This document shows, piece by piece, positions 8,115 through 16,530 of a stretch of DNA of 45,312 nt. The notes beneath the pieces are model-generated. The model did not search any database. It worked only from the letters and a program-made list of their open reading frames with translations, and was not told the origin of the DNA. Both the position numbers and the translations under genes were made by a program. This DNA comes from Gemmatimonadota bacterium (lineage in GTDB: Bacteria > Gemmatimonadota > Gemmatimonadetes > Longimicrobiales > Gaopeijiaceae), in NCBI GenBank assembly GCA_022822425.1, contig JAJEBS010000166.1, forward strand, positions 1 through 45,312, written 5' to 3'. Numbering within the stretch: position 1 is the stretch's first letter; each line of letters opens with the position of its first letter.

Positions 8115-9916
8115 CCTCGGCCACGCTTACCACCCTGTTTCTCGAGGCGGTCGAGCGATTCGGCAGCGCGACCGCGCTGAGGGCTCCGAGTGCCGACCTG
8201 ACCTGGTCGCGGATCTCCTACGATGAAGTGTTCCGGACCACCAGGGCGGCGGTCAGCGGGCTGCGGGCGCTCGGGGTGGAACGTGGAGAGGCGGCGGCCA
8301 TCCTGTCCGCCAACCGCCCCGAGTGGGCCTTCGCGGACTACGCCTGCCTGTGCGCGGGTGTCCGCGACGTTCCGATCTATCCCAGCCTGACCGCGCCGCA
8401 GATTGCCTACATCCTGCGGGACTCCGGCGCCCGGGCCGTCTTCGCCGAGGACGATGTCCAGCTCGCGAAGCTCATGGAGATTCGGGAGCAGTGTCCCGAA
8501 CTTCGCCACATCATCGTTTTCGATGCCCCGGCGGAGATGCCCGAAGGCACCATGGCGTGGCGCGATTTCGTGCAACTCGATCCCCTCGGCCTGAGCGACG
8601 AGGCGTTCCGGGAGGAGGCGCTCGCGGCGCGGCCCGAGTCGGTGGCGACCATCCTCTATACGTCGGGTACGACCGGCAATCCGAAGGGCGTGCTGCTCAC
8701 CCATGCCAACGTCGGGTCCAACGTGCACGTCTGCCGCACGCTGCTCGACATCTCCGACGCCGACGGCACGCTCAGCTTCCTGCCCCTGTCGCACGTCTTT
8801 CAGCGCACGGTGGACTACGTGTTCTTCAGCGTCGGGTGCACCATCGCGTATGCGCGCGACATGACGACCGTGGCCGAGGACCTGAAGATCGTCCGTCCGA
8901 CGGTGGCCGTCTCGGTTCCACGGCTGTACGAACGGGTGTACAACGCGGTGACCGGAGCGACCGGCGTAAAGGGGCTGCTGGTGGGCTGGGCGGCGTCCGT
9001 GGGGCTCGCGCACACCGACGCGGTGCTGGAAGGCCGCGATCCGGGGTGGTGGACGCGAGCGCGCAAGACCGTGGCCGACAAGCTGGTGTTCAGCAAGCTG
9101 CGCGCGGCGGTCGGCGGACGGCTGCGTTTCTTCGTAAGCGGCGGCGCACCCCTTGCGCCCGGAATCAACAGGTTCTTCTTCGCCGCCGGGCTTCAGATCC
9201 TCGAGGGATACGGGCTGACGGAGACCAGCCCGGTCACCAACGTGAACACCTTCGAGAACTTCCGCATCGGCACGGTGGGCAAGGCGGTGCCGGGGACGGA
9301 GATCCGCATCGCCTCGGACGGCGAGATCTGCGTTCGCGGACCGCAGGTCATGAAGGGCTACCTCAACCGGCCCGAAGAGACCGCCGAAGCCATCGACGAG
9401 GAAGGGTGGTTCAAGACCGGCGACATCGGCGAGCTCGACGAGGACGGCTTTCTCCGCATCACCGACCGCAAGAAGGACATCATCGTGACCGCGGGCGGCA
9501 AGAACATCGCGCCACAGCCGATCGAGAATGATGTCAAGCTTGATCCGTACATCGAGCAGGCGGTCATGGTGGGCGACCGGCGTCCCTTCCCGTCGCTCCT
9601 GGTGGTGCCCGACTTCGAGCAGTTGAACCAGTGGGCCGCCGCGAGCGAGATCGACGCGTCGGACCCCGGGGCGCTGCTCCGCGACGGGAGATGCCAGGAG
9701 TTCCTGGGGGGCAGGGTCAGGGCCTCGCTGGCGGGTCTGGCCAGCTTCGAGACGCCCAAGAAGACGGCCTTCCTGGCTACGACGTTCACGATCGAGGACG
9801 GCACGCTGACCCCGACCCAGAAGGTCCGGCGGCGGATCGTGGAGGAGCGCTACGGCGCGCTCATCGAGTCGCTGTACGACGAAGCGAACGTCGACCGCGA
9901 CTGGTTCGCGGGCTGA
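8111..9916 (+). CDS. Long-chain fatty-acid-CoA ligase (AMP-forming)
   Basis: A 601-residue ANL-superfamily enzyme that activates fatty acids to acyl-AMP and then acyl-CoA. Motifs in order are the phosphate loop ILYTSGTTGNPKGVLLTH near residue 180, the A5 motif YGLTETSPVTN, the A7/A8 region GWFKTGDIGELDEDGFLRI followed by TDRKKDIIVTAGGKN, and a C-terminal lid with the catalytic Lys region TPTQKVRR. The insertion between the loop and YGLTE is that of long-chain synthetases. GTG 8111 overlaps the OsmC stop. CutA follows after 31 bases. Chain-length preference cannot be read from sequence. Confidence 0.94.
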   Translation: MTSATLTTLFLEAVERFGSATALRAPSADLTWSRISYDEVFRTTRAAVSGLRALGVERGEAAAILSANRPEWAFADYACLCAGVRDVPIYPSLTAPQIAYILRDSGARAVFAEDDVQLAKLMEIREQCPELRHIIVFDAPAEMPEGTMAWRDFVQLDPLGLSDEAFREEALAARPESVATILYTSGTTGNPKGVLLTHANVGSNVHVCRTLLDISDADGTLSFLPLSHVFQRTVDYVFFSVGCTIAYARDMTTVAEDLKIVRPTVAVSVPRLYERVYNAVTGATGVKGLLVGWAASVGLAHTDAVLEGRDPGWWTRARKTVADKLVFSKLRAAVGGRLRFFVSGGAPLAPGINRFFFAAGLQILEGYGLTETSPVTNVNTFENFRIGTVGKAVPGTEIRIASDGEICVRGPQVMKGYLNRPEETAEAIDEEGWFKTGDIGELDEDGFLRITDRKKDIIVTAGGKNIAPQPIENDVKLDPYIEQAVMVGDRRPFPSLLVVPDFEQLNQWAAASEIDASDPGALLRDGRCQEFLGGRVRASLAGLASFETPKKTAFLATTFTIEDGTLTPTQKVRRRIVEERYGALIESLYDEANVDRDWFAG

Positions 9917-9947
9917 GCCGGCCCTTCTCGAGCCGGGGGAGTTTCGG

Positions 9948-10301
9948 GTGTCGGACGCGCACCGGGTGGTGCTGGTTTCCACGCCGGGAGCCGAAGCAGG
10001 ACGGCGGTTGGCCCGTGTCCTTGTCCAAGAACGGCTGGCGGCCTGCGGGAGCGTGGTGCCGGCGGTGACGTCGGTGTACCGCTGGCAGGGCGCGATCGAG
10101 GAAGAGGAAGAGGCGCTGGTGGTGCTCAAGACGGCGGCCGACCGGGTCGAAGCGCTCACGCGGCGGACGCGCGAACTGCACCCCTACGAAGTCCCCGAGA
10201 TCCTCGCTCTTCCCGTCTCGGACGGCAATTCCGGGTATCTGGACTGGGTGATCGAGGAGACGCGCGCCGCGTCGTCCGGGCAAGCCGACGCGCAGACCTG
10301 A
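9948..10301 (+). CDS. cutA: CutA1-like divalent-cation tolerance protein
   Basis: A 117-residue protein with the full CutA signature: VVLVSTPGAEAGRRLARVLVQ, the ERLAACGSVVPAVTSVYRWQG stretch, EEEEALVVLKT, and HPYEVPEILALPV near the C-terminus. CutA forms a ferredoxin-like trimer and has been linked to metal tolerance and other cytoplasmic roles. The start is GTG 9948 after a GGGGGAG-like purine run. It lies 31 bases behind the acyl-CoA synthetase gene. Confidence 0.95.
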   Translation: MSDAHRVVLVSTPGAEAGRRLARVLVQERLAACGSVVPAVTSVYRWQGAIEEEEEALVVLKTAADRVEALTRRTRELHPYEVPEILALPVSDGNSGYLDWVIEETRAASSGQADAQT

Positions 10302-10395
10302 TGGACAGGCTTCCCCGGGAGGCCCATATTGGTGCCTGCGTCGGGGGGGCGTCTCCCCGCTTCACGGACTTCGAACCGCACGCGCGAGGGGCAAC

Positions 10396-10542
10396 ATGAG
10401 CTGGGTGCCTGGCGGCTACATCTTCACCCACGTGGTCTTCTGGGGCGTGGTGGCGCTGGTCGCGGTGGGGACCAATGCGGTCGCGATCATGATGGTCACC
10501 GGTCTGATGCTTCTTCTGGTGCCGGAGTCGCTCAGGCGCTGA
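10396..10542 (+). CDS. Very small predicted membrane protein (48 aa)
   Basis: ATG 10396 to TGA 10540-10542 gives 48 residues starting MSWVPGGYIFTHVVFWG. Almost all of it is hydrophobic (VVALVAVGTNAVAIMMV and TGLMLLLVP), so it could span the membrane once or twice, ending in a basic ESLRR tail. The start is preceded by GAGGGG about 5 bases away. It is followed after 22 bases by a second small membrane protein with its own ribosome site. No family is recognised; the reading frame, ribosome site and composition are the only support. Confidence 0.6.
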   Translation: MSWVPGGYIFTHVVFWGVVALVAVGTNAVAIMMVTGLMLLLVPESLRR

Positions 10543-10564
10543 GTACTCCCCGGAGGAGAGACGA

Positions 10565-10798
10565 ATGCTGCTGAAGATACTGGGCGGCGTCCTCGCGCTC
10601 GCACTCGGGGTCTTTCTGGGCCTCTCCTTCGGCAGCGGTCCCACCGTGGAAGATGTCGAAGAGCGAATGGGGAAGAACCTTCCCCGCGAGCGGGCCACCC
10701 GCCACTTCACCTTCCTCGGCCTGATGCAGAAGAAGCAGCAGCGAGGGTCGCACCGACGCCGTCAGAGGACCCGCGGGCCGTTCGACCTGTCCAGTTAG
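10565..10798 (+). CDS. Small single-span membrane protein (77 aa)
   Basis: ATG 10565 follows GGAGGAG by about 7 bases, the best ribosome site in this area. The first 27 residues (LLKILGGVLALALGVFLGLSF) form one membrane helix. The rest is soluble: VEDVEERMGKNLPRERATRHF, then a Lys/Arg/Gln-rich tail. It probably faces the cytoplasm with its basic end. Function is unknown. It is paired with the 48-residue membrane protein just upstream and converges on a DUF445 gene. Confidence 0.65.
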   Translation: MLLKILGGVLALALGVFLGLSFGSGPTVEDVEERMGKNLPRERATRHFTFLGLMQKKQQRGSHRRRQRTRGPFDLSS

Positions 10799-10860
10799 GC
10801 CGGGCTGCCCTCGGCTGACGGCGTGGCTTCGCCATCGCGGTCCCGCGCCTTCGCGGCGAG

Positions 10861-12429
10861 CTATCCCACCAGTCGGGTAACGAGTACGAGGACGGTGCCG
10901 ATGATCCCGCCGAGAACGTAGCCAAGGCGCACGATCAGCTTCAGTTCCCGCTCGGTCACCCGGCGCACGATCTGCTCCATGCGCGCGGCGGGAAACGCCA
11001 GCACCTTCTCCTCGACGCGCCGCGCCACGTCGATCTGCCGCACCACCGCGGGCACCTGGGCCTGCAGCCATTCCCAGACCGGCGCGCTCAGTCCCTGCTT
11101 GAGCCGATCGGCTGCACCGTCGGGGAGCCAGCGCGCGGGCACGCCGATGGGGCGGTCGAGGACGGTGTCGACGAGCTGGCGGGTGGTGCCGTCGACCAGC
11201 CGGGCGGCGGCGTCGCTGCGCGCGAGCGAGACCAGCCCGCCCGCGATCGAGGCGGGAGGCACGCGCTCCAGCACCTCGCCCCAGCTGCGCGCACCGGCTT
11301 CGTGCAGCGCGGTCTCGAGCTTTCTCACAAGGAAGCTGCGTGTAGCGGGATCGCGCGCCGTCGAGGCCACCCAGTTGGCCACGGTCTGGCGCGCCGCCAC
11401 CACGCTCTCGCTGTCGGCTTCGCCCAGCACCACGTGGACCGGACGGCGCAGGAAGTCGACGACCGCGTCGTTGATGCCGCGCGACATGGCCGCCTGGACC
11501 GCCGGATCCTTCAGCAGGCGCGCGATCTGTTCCGCCCCCTCCTCCCGGATCGCGTCCAGTACCCGGTCGACGGTGTCCTCGGTGATCACCAGGCGCGCCA
11601 CCACGCGCTGGTGGAAACGCAGGTCGCGCAGGAAGCGCTGCAACAGGTCGTTGATGCCCCGTTCGAAGCGGGCCCGCGCCCGATCGTCCTCGAGCAGGGA
11701 GCCAAGCCGGGCGATCGCCAGCGGCAGGTAGTTTGCGAGCCCCCGCTCGAACGCGGCCACCATTCCGGGCGGAATCGTCTGCTCGAAGGTTTTTTCGGGG
11801 GAGAGCAGCGAGCGGGCCGCCGAGGACAGGTAGTCGTCCACCGCCCGGTAGAAGCCGTCGCTGCCCAGCGTACCCTCCATCCATCCGTCGAGCGCGGACG
11901 CCAGCGCTGCGCTGCGGGCGGGCGTGAGCGCCCCGCCGATGGGCACGTCCGAGAGGGCCTCCACGATCGATCCGGCGCGGTCCGCGACCGCCCGCTCGAA
12001 CTCCTCCGAATCGAGCCAGGCCGCGATCTGCTCGCGGGCCCTGTCCGCCGAGTGGTGCAGCGCCGATTCCACCTCGGGCAGGATCGACTCCGGAAGGATC
12101 TCCCGGATGGAACCGCGCTCCTCCAGGAGCAGCACGTCCACGAACTCGCCCAGGCGCCGGTCGAAGGCGCGCCGGAACTCTTCGTCGGCGAAGGTCCGCT
12201 CCAGGTCGGACTCGGTGAGCAGGCGGTTCCCGACCGTTCGGCCGACGGCCGCGGCCAGGCGCGGCTGGTTCTTGGGGATCGCGCCCTGAAGGAAACCGAT
12301 CTTGCGGCCCCGGACGCGCAACGGCTCGTACGGGTGGAAGAGCATCCAGATCGCGACCGAGTTGGTCAGCCCGCCCGCCAGCGCACCGAAGGCGATGGTG
12401 AGGAGCGGGGCGATCAGGTTCTCGAGCAA
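10861..12429 (-). CDS. DUF445 family membrane protein
   Basis: A 522-residue protein with the DUF445/YheB layout. One N-terminal membrane helix carries the characteristic GALAGGLTNSVAIWMLFHPY, followed by KIGFLQGAIPKNQPRLA. A long helical, charged middle section follows, and a second membrane helix lies at the very C-terminus (LGYVLGGIIGTVLVLVTRLV). The function of the family is not established; a helical domain held by membrane anchors at both ends is the common picture. The start read here is TTG 12429, without a clear ribosome site. It lies 13 bases after the stop of a lipoprotein gene on the same strand, so a two-gene operon is likely. Confidence 0.85.
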   Translation of the reverse strand: MLENLIAPLLTIAFGALAGGLTNSVAIWMLFHPYEPLRVRGRKIGFLQGAIPKNQPRLAAAVGRTVGNRLLTESDLERTFADEEFRRAFDRRLGEFVDVLLLEERGSIREILPESILPEVESALHHSADRAREQIAAWLDSEEFERAVADRAGSIVEALSDVPIGGALTPARSAALASALDGWMEGTLGSDGFYRAVDDYLSSAARSLLSPEKTFEQTIPPGMVAAFERGLANYLPLAIARLGSLLEDDRARARFERGINDLLQRFLRDLRFHQRVVARLVITEDTVDRVLDAIREEGAEQIARLLKDPAVQAAMSRGINDAVVDFLRRPVHVVLGEADSESVVAARQTVANWVASTARDPATRSFLVRKLETALHEAGARSWGEVLERVPPASIAGGLVSLARSDAAARLVDGTTRQLVDTVLDRPIGVPARWLPDGAADRLKQGLSAPVWEWLQAQVPAVVRQIDVARRVEEKVLAFPAARMEQIVRRVTERELKLIVRLGYVLGGIIGTVLVLVTRLVG

Positions 12430-12442
12430 GATGCGATGTGGC

Positions 12443-13378
12443 TCACGGTGCGCGATGGTAGAGGATGCCGCGCACGCGGTAGGCGATGGTCTCGATCGTG
12501 ATCGAGCCCTCCACCTCGGACATGGCGATCAGGGGCAGTTGAGGACCCGGCCCCTCCCCGGCCTCCATGTGCGTGCTCATGGCCTCGATTCTACCGGTCA
12601 GGCCGGCGTCGGGCGACTGGAAGCGCCACGCAACCGGAACGTCGCGCCGGGCCGGCTCGAACGCTCTCGAGCCCGTGGCCGTCACGACCACCTCCGGCCA
12701 GTCGAAATTGCGCGCGCGCAGAATACCCCAACCCTGGAACGTGGTGTCGGCGGCCGCATCGAAAGGTCCGCGCAGAAACACATGGATGTTCTCGGAGACG
12801 AGGAGCGCCCAGCTTCCGGGCGTCGCGTCCGAAGCCTGCCCGGCGAAGGAAATGTCGACCAGCGACCCCGCCAGGGCGTTCTCGGAGAGAACGGTCGAGG
12901 CTTCCCTCACCTGGACCAGTTCTCCGGGACGACTGCTCCATCCCGCCACCGCCTCCCCGAGCCACATCTCCAGCTCCCGGCCCGCGCTGCGATAGAGGAG
13001 GGCGGTCAGCGCATCCCGTTCCGCAACGATGATGCGGATGCCCTCGTGGGGGATGATGCGCCATGGCGCGCGGACCGGCGGGGTCTCCCACGAGGACCGG
13101 AAGAAAGCGTCCCACACCCCTCCGCGGGCGAGCCAGATGCGGGCGTCCCGTTCGACGGCCTCTTCACGGGTGCTCGCCGAGAACGACCAGGCAACCACGA
13201 GAGGACTCTCGTCCTCCAATCCGAAGAAGGCCAGATGGCGCTCGTACCGGTTGCCCGCAAACGCGTCCAGTGGCGCAAGGGCGGGGTCCTCGACGCGCGC
13301 GCTCCCGGGGCTTCCGGGCTCGGCGGTGCATGCGACGGTCACCATGAGCGCCGCGGACAGCGTGCGGGCGGCGTTCAT
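12443..13378 (-). CDS. Predicted lipoprotein of unknown function
   Basis: A 311-residue protein starting at ATG 13378, with a short signal ending in MVTVACTAEPGS, a plausible lipobox with Cys at residue 17. The body is predicted beta-rich (WRIIPHEGIRIIVAERDA, SWALLVSENIHVFLRGPF, VVVTATGSRAFEP). The end, EGSITIETIAYRVRGILYH, vaguely recalls lipocalin-like AttH/CrtC proteins, but this is too weak for an assignment. It precedes the DUF445 gene by 13 bases and diverges from the dicarboxylate symporter across a 114-base gap in which no convincing promoter was found. Confidence 0.7.
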   Translation of the reverse strand: MNAARTLSAALMVTVACTAEPGSPGSARVEDPALAPLDAFAGNRYERHLAFFGLEDESPLVVAWSFSASTREEAVERDARIWLARGGVWDAFFRSSWETPPVRAPWRIIPHEGIRIIVAERDALTALLYRSAGRELEMWLGEAVAGWSSRPGELVQVREASTVLSENALAGSLVDISFAGQASDATPGSWALLVSENIHVFLRGPFDAAADTTFQGWGILRARNFDWPEVVVTATGSRAFEPARRDVPVAWRFQSPDAGLTGRIEAMSTHMEAGEGPGPQLPLIAMSEVEGSITIETIAYRVRGILYHRAP

Positions 13379-13492
13379 CGGGCCGGGATCGGAGCTTGAC
13401 GAAACCCGGTCTCGCTCACCACGTTGCTGCCCTTGGCCCAGATCCCACCTCGTTCGGAACGCCCATCCATCCCCTCCTCAGAGTAGAAACCC

Positions 13493-14773
13493 ATGGAATA
13501 CAATCCGGACCTTCCCTTCTACAAGCGGCTGCACTGGCAGGTCCTTGCGGCGATGATCCTGGGTTCGCTCCTCGGAGTCACCTTCGGCGAAGCCGGCGCC
13601 GAGGCGATCGGCTGGATCGGCGAACTGTTCATGCGGCTGCTGAGGATGATCATCGTGCCGCTGGTGCTCACCTCGATCATATCCGGAGTGGCGTCGGTGG
13701 GCGGAGGGCGCGCCGTGGGCCGCCTGTTCGGCAAGACGCTGGGGTACTATGTCGTGTCGAGCTTCCTGGCCGCCTCGGTGGGCCTCATGATGGTCAACCT
13801 CATCCGGCCGGGCGTGGGATCCAGCATCGTCGAGGCCTCCACCGATCCCATGCTGGTCGACACGCCGGACTCGTTCATCCAGCTCATCCTCGACATCGTG
13901 CCCATCAATTTCGTGGATGCGGCGGGCACCGGGGACATGCTGGCGATCATCTTCTTCTGCATCGTCTTCGGCGCCGCGATCACGACCCTGCCGGAGCGCC
14001 CCCGCGTCATCGTCACCGACATCTTCGACGCCTTCTTCAAGGCGATGATGGCTCTCACGTCCGGCATCATCAAGCTGCTGCCGATCGGCGTCCTGGCGCT
14101 CATCACGAGGATGGTGGGCACGACCGGATTCGAAGCGTTCGGCACCCTGGCCAAGTATGTGGCGACGCTCGCGTCGGGGTTGACGATTCACCTCTTCATC
14201 ACGCTGCCGCTCCTGCTGTACTTCGGAGGTCGTCTGGCGTCCGGGCGCCCCATTTCGCCGATCGTCCACTTCCGCAACATGCTCGAGCCGCTCCTGGTCG
14301 CCTTCTCGACCAGCTCGTCGGGCGCGACGCTTCCGGTCACGATCAAGACCGTCCGCGAGAAGGTGGGCGTATCCAACAAGGTGTCGTCCTTCGTGCTGCC
14401 CATGGGCGCCACGGTGAACATGGACGGAACGGCGGTCTTCGAATGCGTGGGGGCGCTCTTCATCGCCCAGGCCCTGGGCGCCGATCTCACCTTCATGACG
14501 CAGGCCACGGTCGTAATGACCGCGCTTCTCGCCTCGATCGGAGCGGCTGCGGTGCCCTCGGCCGGCCTCGTGGTCATCTTCATCGTTCTCGAGGCCATCG
14601 GGCTTGGCGGGAACGCCGATGCCGCCCTGATCGTCGGGGCGATGCTCGCGATCGACCGCCCGCTGGACATGGCGCGTACGGCGGTCAACGTCTACAGCGA
14701 TTCGTGCGGCGCCGCCATCATCGCGCGGTCGGAGGGCGAGGAACACGTGGATGCGCAGGTCGCCGTCGGGTGA
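13493..14773 (+). CDS. Sodium/proton-dicarboxylate or glutamate symporter (DAACS family)
   Basis: A 426-residue inner-membrane transporter of the GltP/DctA/Glt(Ph) family. Key features are the first hairpin STSSSGATLPVTIK, the NMDGTA motif of the substrate- and cation-binding TM7, the second hairpin region ASIGAAAVPSAGLV, and TM8 with DRPLDMARTAVNVYSDS. The Asp and Asn of TM8 coordinate substrate in the family. The Arg that marks acidic amino-acid carriers is not obvious at the usual place, so whether it moves glutamate/aspartate or C4-dicarboxylates is open. ATG 13493 is chosen. It converges with the DUF1499 gene 18 bases downstream. Confidence 0.92.
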   Translation: MEYNPDLPFYKRLHWQVLAAMILGSLLGVTFGEAGAEAIGWIGELFMRLLRMIIVPLVLTSIISGVASVGGGRAVGRLFGKTLGYYVVSSFLAASVGLMMVNLIRPGVGSSIVEASTDPMLVDTPDSFIQLILDIVPINFVDAAGTGDMLAIIFFCIVFGAAITTLPERPRVIVTDIFDAFFKAMMALTSGIIKLLPIGVLALITRMVGTTGFEAFGTLAKYVATLASGLTIHLFITLPLLLYFGGRLASGRPISPIVHFRNMLEPLLVAFSTSSSGATLPVTIKTVREKVGVSNKVSSFVLPMGATVNMDGTAVFECVGALFIAQALGADLTFMTQATVVMTALLASIGAAAVPSAGLVVIFIVLEAIGLGGNADAALIVGAMLAIDRPLDMARTAVNVYSDSCGAAIIARSEGEEHVDAQVAVG

Positions 14774-14791
14774 AGCCGGCGGGACGATTTC

Positions 14792-15394
14792 TCAAGCGGG
14801 CCTTTTGCCCCGTGCGCGCCTGCCGGGCTCGACGGAAATGTGGCCGTCGGCGGACCACGGGCGCCGGCTCCCCGTCGGAGGCGGGGTGTCGCCGCCAGTC
14901 TGCGCGGGCACGGATTCCCTGCGGGCCGAAGTGGGCGGCGCCTGGGGCCTGGTGAGCTTCCGGTCCAACGCGCCGACGAACGCGCCGATGAGCCGCGTGT
15001 TGCTGCCGAAGTCCCCCAGCCGCGTGGAGCGCGAAGTCGAACGGAGGTCCACCCGCGTCTGCGCCTGCGCGTCGAGCCCGATGCGGATCACCACGTCGCT
15101 CGTGCGGCGAGAAAGGTGCCCCCGCGTGAGGGCCTGAATAACGCCTTCCTCCTCGTCCCACCAGCGGGCATGCCAGCGTGGCAGTTCACCGCGAACCAGG
15201 TCGAGAGCGGCGTCCCATACCTGAGCGAAGGGAATGGCATAGGTGCGGCCCACGAGACGGCGATCGGTGGCGTCGGCCGATGTTCGGGAAGTCGTCGCCA
15301 GAAGCGCGCGTTTGAGGCGACCGGTAAAAGAGAGTTCCTGGCTCAGCCTGTCCCCCCTGGGAGGTCCGGTTGGCGAAACAGAAGCAACTCGCAA
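14792..15394 (-). CDS. DUF1499 family protein
   Basis: A protein of up to 200 residues. The central section (YAIPFAQVWDAALDLV, then RIGLDAQAQTRVDLRSTSRS and LGDFGSNTRLIGAFVGALD) has the DUF1499 pattern, a family of unknown function; the last 45 residues are a Pro/Arg-rich tail. The start is uncertain. The open frame begins at TTG 15394, but this overlaps a promoter-like TAGCTTTG on the minus strand (15399-15392). A CTG at 15346 lies just after an AGGGGGG run and may be the real start. It diverges from the nucleotidyltransferase gene. Confidence 0.65.
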   Translation of the reverse strand: MRVASVSPTGPPRGDRLSQELSFTGRLKRALLATTSRTSADATDRRLVGRTYAIPFAQVWDAALDLVRGELPRWHARWWDEEEGVIQALTRGHLSRRTSDVVIRIGLDAQAQTRVDLRSTSRSTRLGDFGSNTRLIGAFVGALDRKLTRPQAPPTSARRESVPAQTGGDTPPPTGSRRPWSADGHISVEPGRRARGKRPA

Positions 15395-15412
15395 AGCTAA
15401 TCATAGTTTGGA
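15392..15412. promoter_or_regulatory. AT-rich divergent promoter region
   Basis: An AT-rich spot between the divergent DUF1499 and nucleotidyltransferase genes. The minus strand reads TAGCTTTG (15399-15392) and the plus strand reads TAGTTTGG (15405-15412); both resemble the TAnnTTTG -7 element known from Bacteroidota. No clear -35 partner is seen on either strand. Confidence 0.35.
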
Positions 15413-15449
15413 GCGCGTCCGAATTCCATTCAACCGGGCCACGAAATCC

Positions 15450-16472
15450 ATGAAAGCCGTCATCCCGCTTGCGGGCAAGGGAACGCGGTTACGTCCCCAC
15501 ACCCACCTCCTGCCCAAGGCGCTGGTGCGCGTGGCCGGGAGACCGGTCCTCGCCCATCTGCTCGACGATCTGTTGCGCTTCGGGGTCACGGAGATGGTCT
15601 TCATCGTCGGCCATCTCGACGAAGTCATCCGGCGCTACATGGCGGAGGCGTATCCGGATCTGCCCGTCCACTACGTCGTCCAGGCCGTTCAGGACGGGAC
15701 CGCGGGGGCGGTCAAGCTGGCGCAGCCGTTCGCGGACGGCGAGTTGCTGATCCTGTTCGCCGATACCCTGTTCGAAGCCGACCTGTCGCCGGCGCGAACG
15801 CTCTCCCCGGAATGGAGCGCGGTCATCTGGACGAAGGAGGTCGAAGACTACTGGAAGTATGGCGTCGTGGTAACCGGTCCGGACGGCGCCATGACGCGCA
15901 TCGTGGAGAAGCCGGAGCAGCCCGTCTCCCGTCTCGCCAACATCGGCCTCTACTACATTCGCGATACCGCGCTGCTCTTCGAGGGCATCGACCACGTGCT
16001 GGCCTCACCCTCGGGCCCGACGGGCGAGTACTACCTGACGGACGCCTTCCAGTACATGGTGGACCGCGGCGCGCGCATCCGCACGGCCCCGGTGGATGCC
16101 TGGCACGACTGCGGCAGTCCCGAGGGGTTGCTGGGCACCAACCGCCATCTGCTGGAGGGCGGGGCGGCGTCGGTGTCGCCCAGCGCGCGGCTGAGCGAAT
16201 GCTCGCTCGCCGAACCCGTGTTGGTGCGGGAGGACGTGGTCGCCGAGGGGAGCATTGTCGGTCCCAACGTCACGCTGGAGCGGGGGGCGCGAGTGGTCGG
16301 CAGCCGACTGACCGACACCATCGTGGGCGCGGGGGCGCGCGTGGAGGGAGCGCGCCTGGACGGGTCGCTGGTGGGCGCGGGCGCGGTCGTGCGGGGTGTG
16401 GAGGGAAGGGTGAACGTCTCGGACCACTCGGTGGTCGAGGCGGCGGGGGCGGATGCCGCGGAACTGCCGTAG
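15450..16472 (+). CDS. Sugar-phosphate nucleotidyltransferase with left-handed beta-helix
   Basis: A 340-residue enzyme of the glucose-1-phosphate thymidylyl/uridylyl-transferase type. The N-terminal nucleotide loop is MKAVIPLAGKGTRLRPHT followed by LPKALVRVAGRP. The metal-binding Asp lies in LILFADTLFEAD, and a sugar-site EKPEQP and GEYYLTDAFQYM follow. From about residue 240 there are hexapeptide-like repeats (VVAEGSIVGPNVTLERGARV, VGAGARVEGARL), giving a beta-helix domain as in archaeal-type and GlmU-like enzymes. It activates a sugar 1-phosphate for glycan synthesis; sugar and nucleotide cannot be fixed from sequence. ATG 15450 is chosen at the family start. Confidence 0.88.
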   Translation: MKAVIPLAGKGTRLRPHTHLLPKALVRVAGRPVLAHLLDDLLRFGVTEMVFIVGHLDEVIRRYMAEAYPDLPVHYVVQAVQDGTAGAVKLAQPFADGELLILFADTLFEADLSPARTLSPEWSAVIWTKEVEDYWKYGVVVTGPDGAMTRIVEKPEQPVSRLANIGLYYIRDTALLFEGIDHVLASPSGPTGEYYLTDAFQYMVDRGARIRTAPVDAWHDCGSPEGLLGTNRHLLEGGAASVSPSARLSECSLAEPVLVREDVVAEGSIVGPNVTLERGARVVGSRLTDTIVGAGARVEGARLDGSLVGAGAVVRGVEGRVNVSDHSVVEAAGADAAELP

Positions 16473-16530
16473 CCCACCGGCAGCTGCTTCCGACCTGTCT
16501 GGCTGACAGGCGTCCGCGCGCGCGCCCCGG

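Noticed and set aside
7928-10159. Minus-strand open frame of 743 codons over the acyl-CoA synthetase
   Set aside because: Same reason; the plus strand encodes a clear ANL enzyme.
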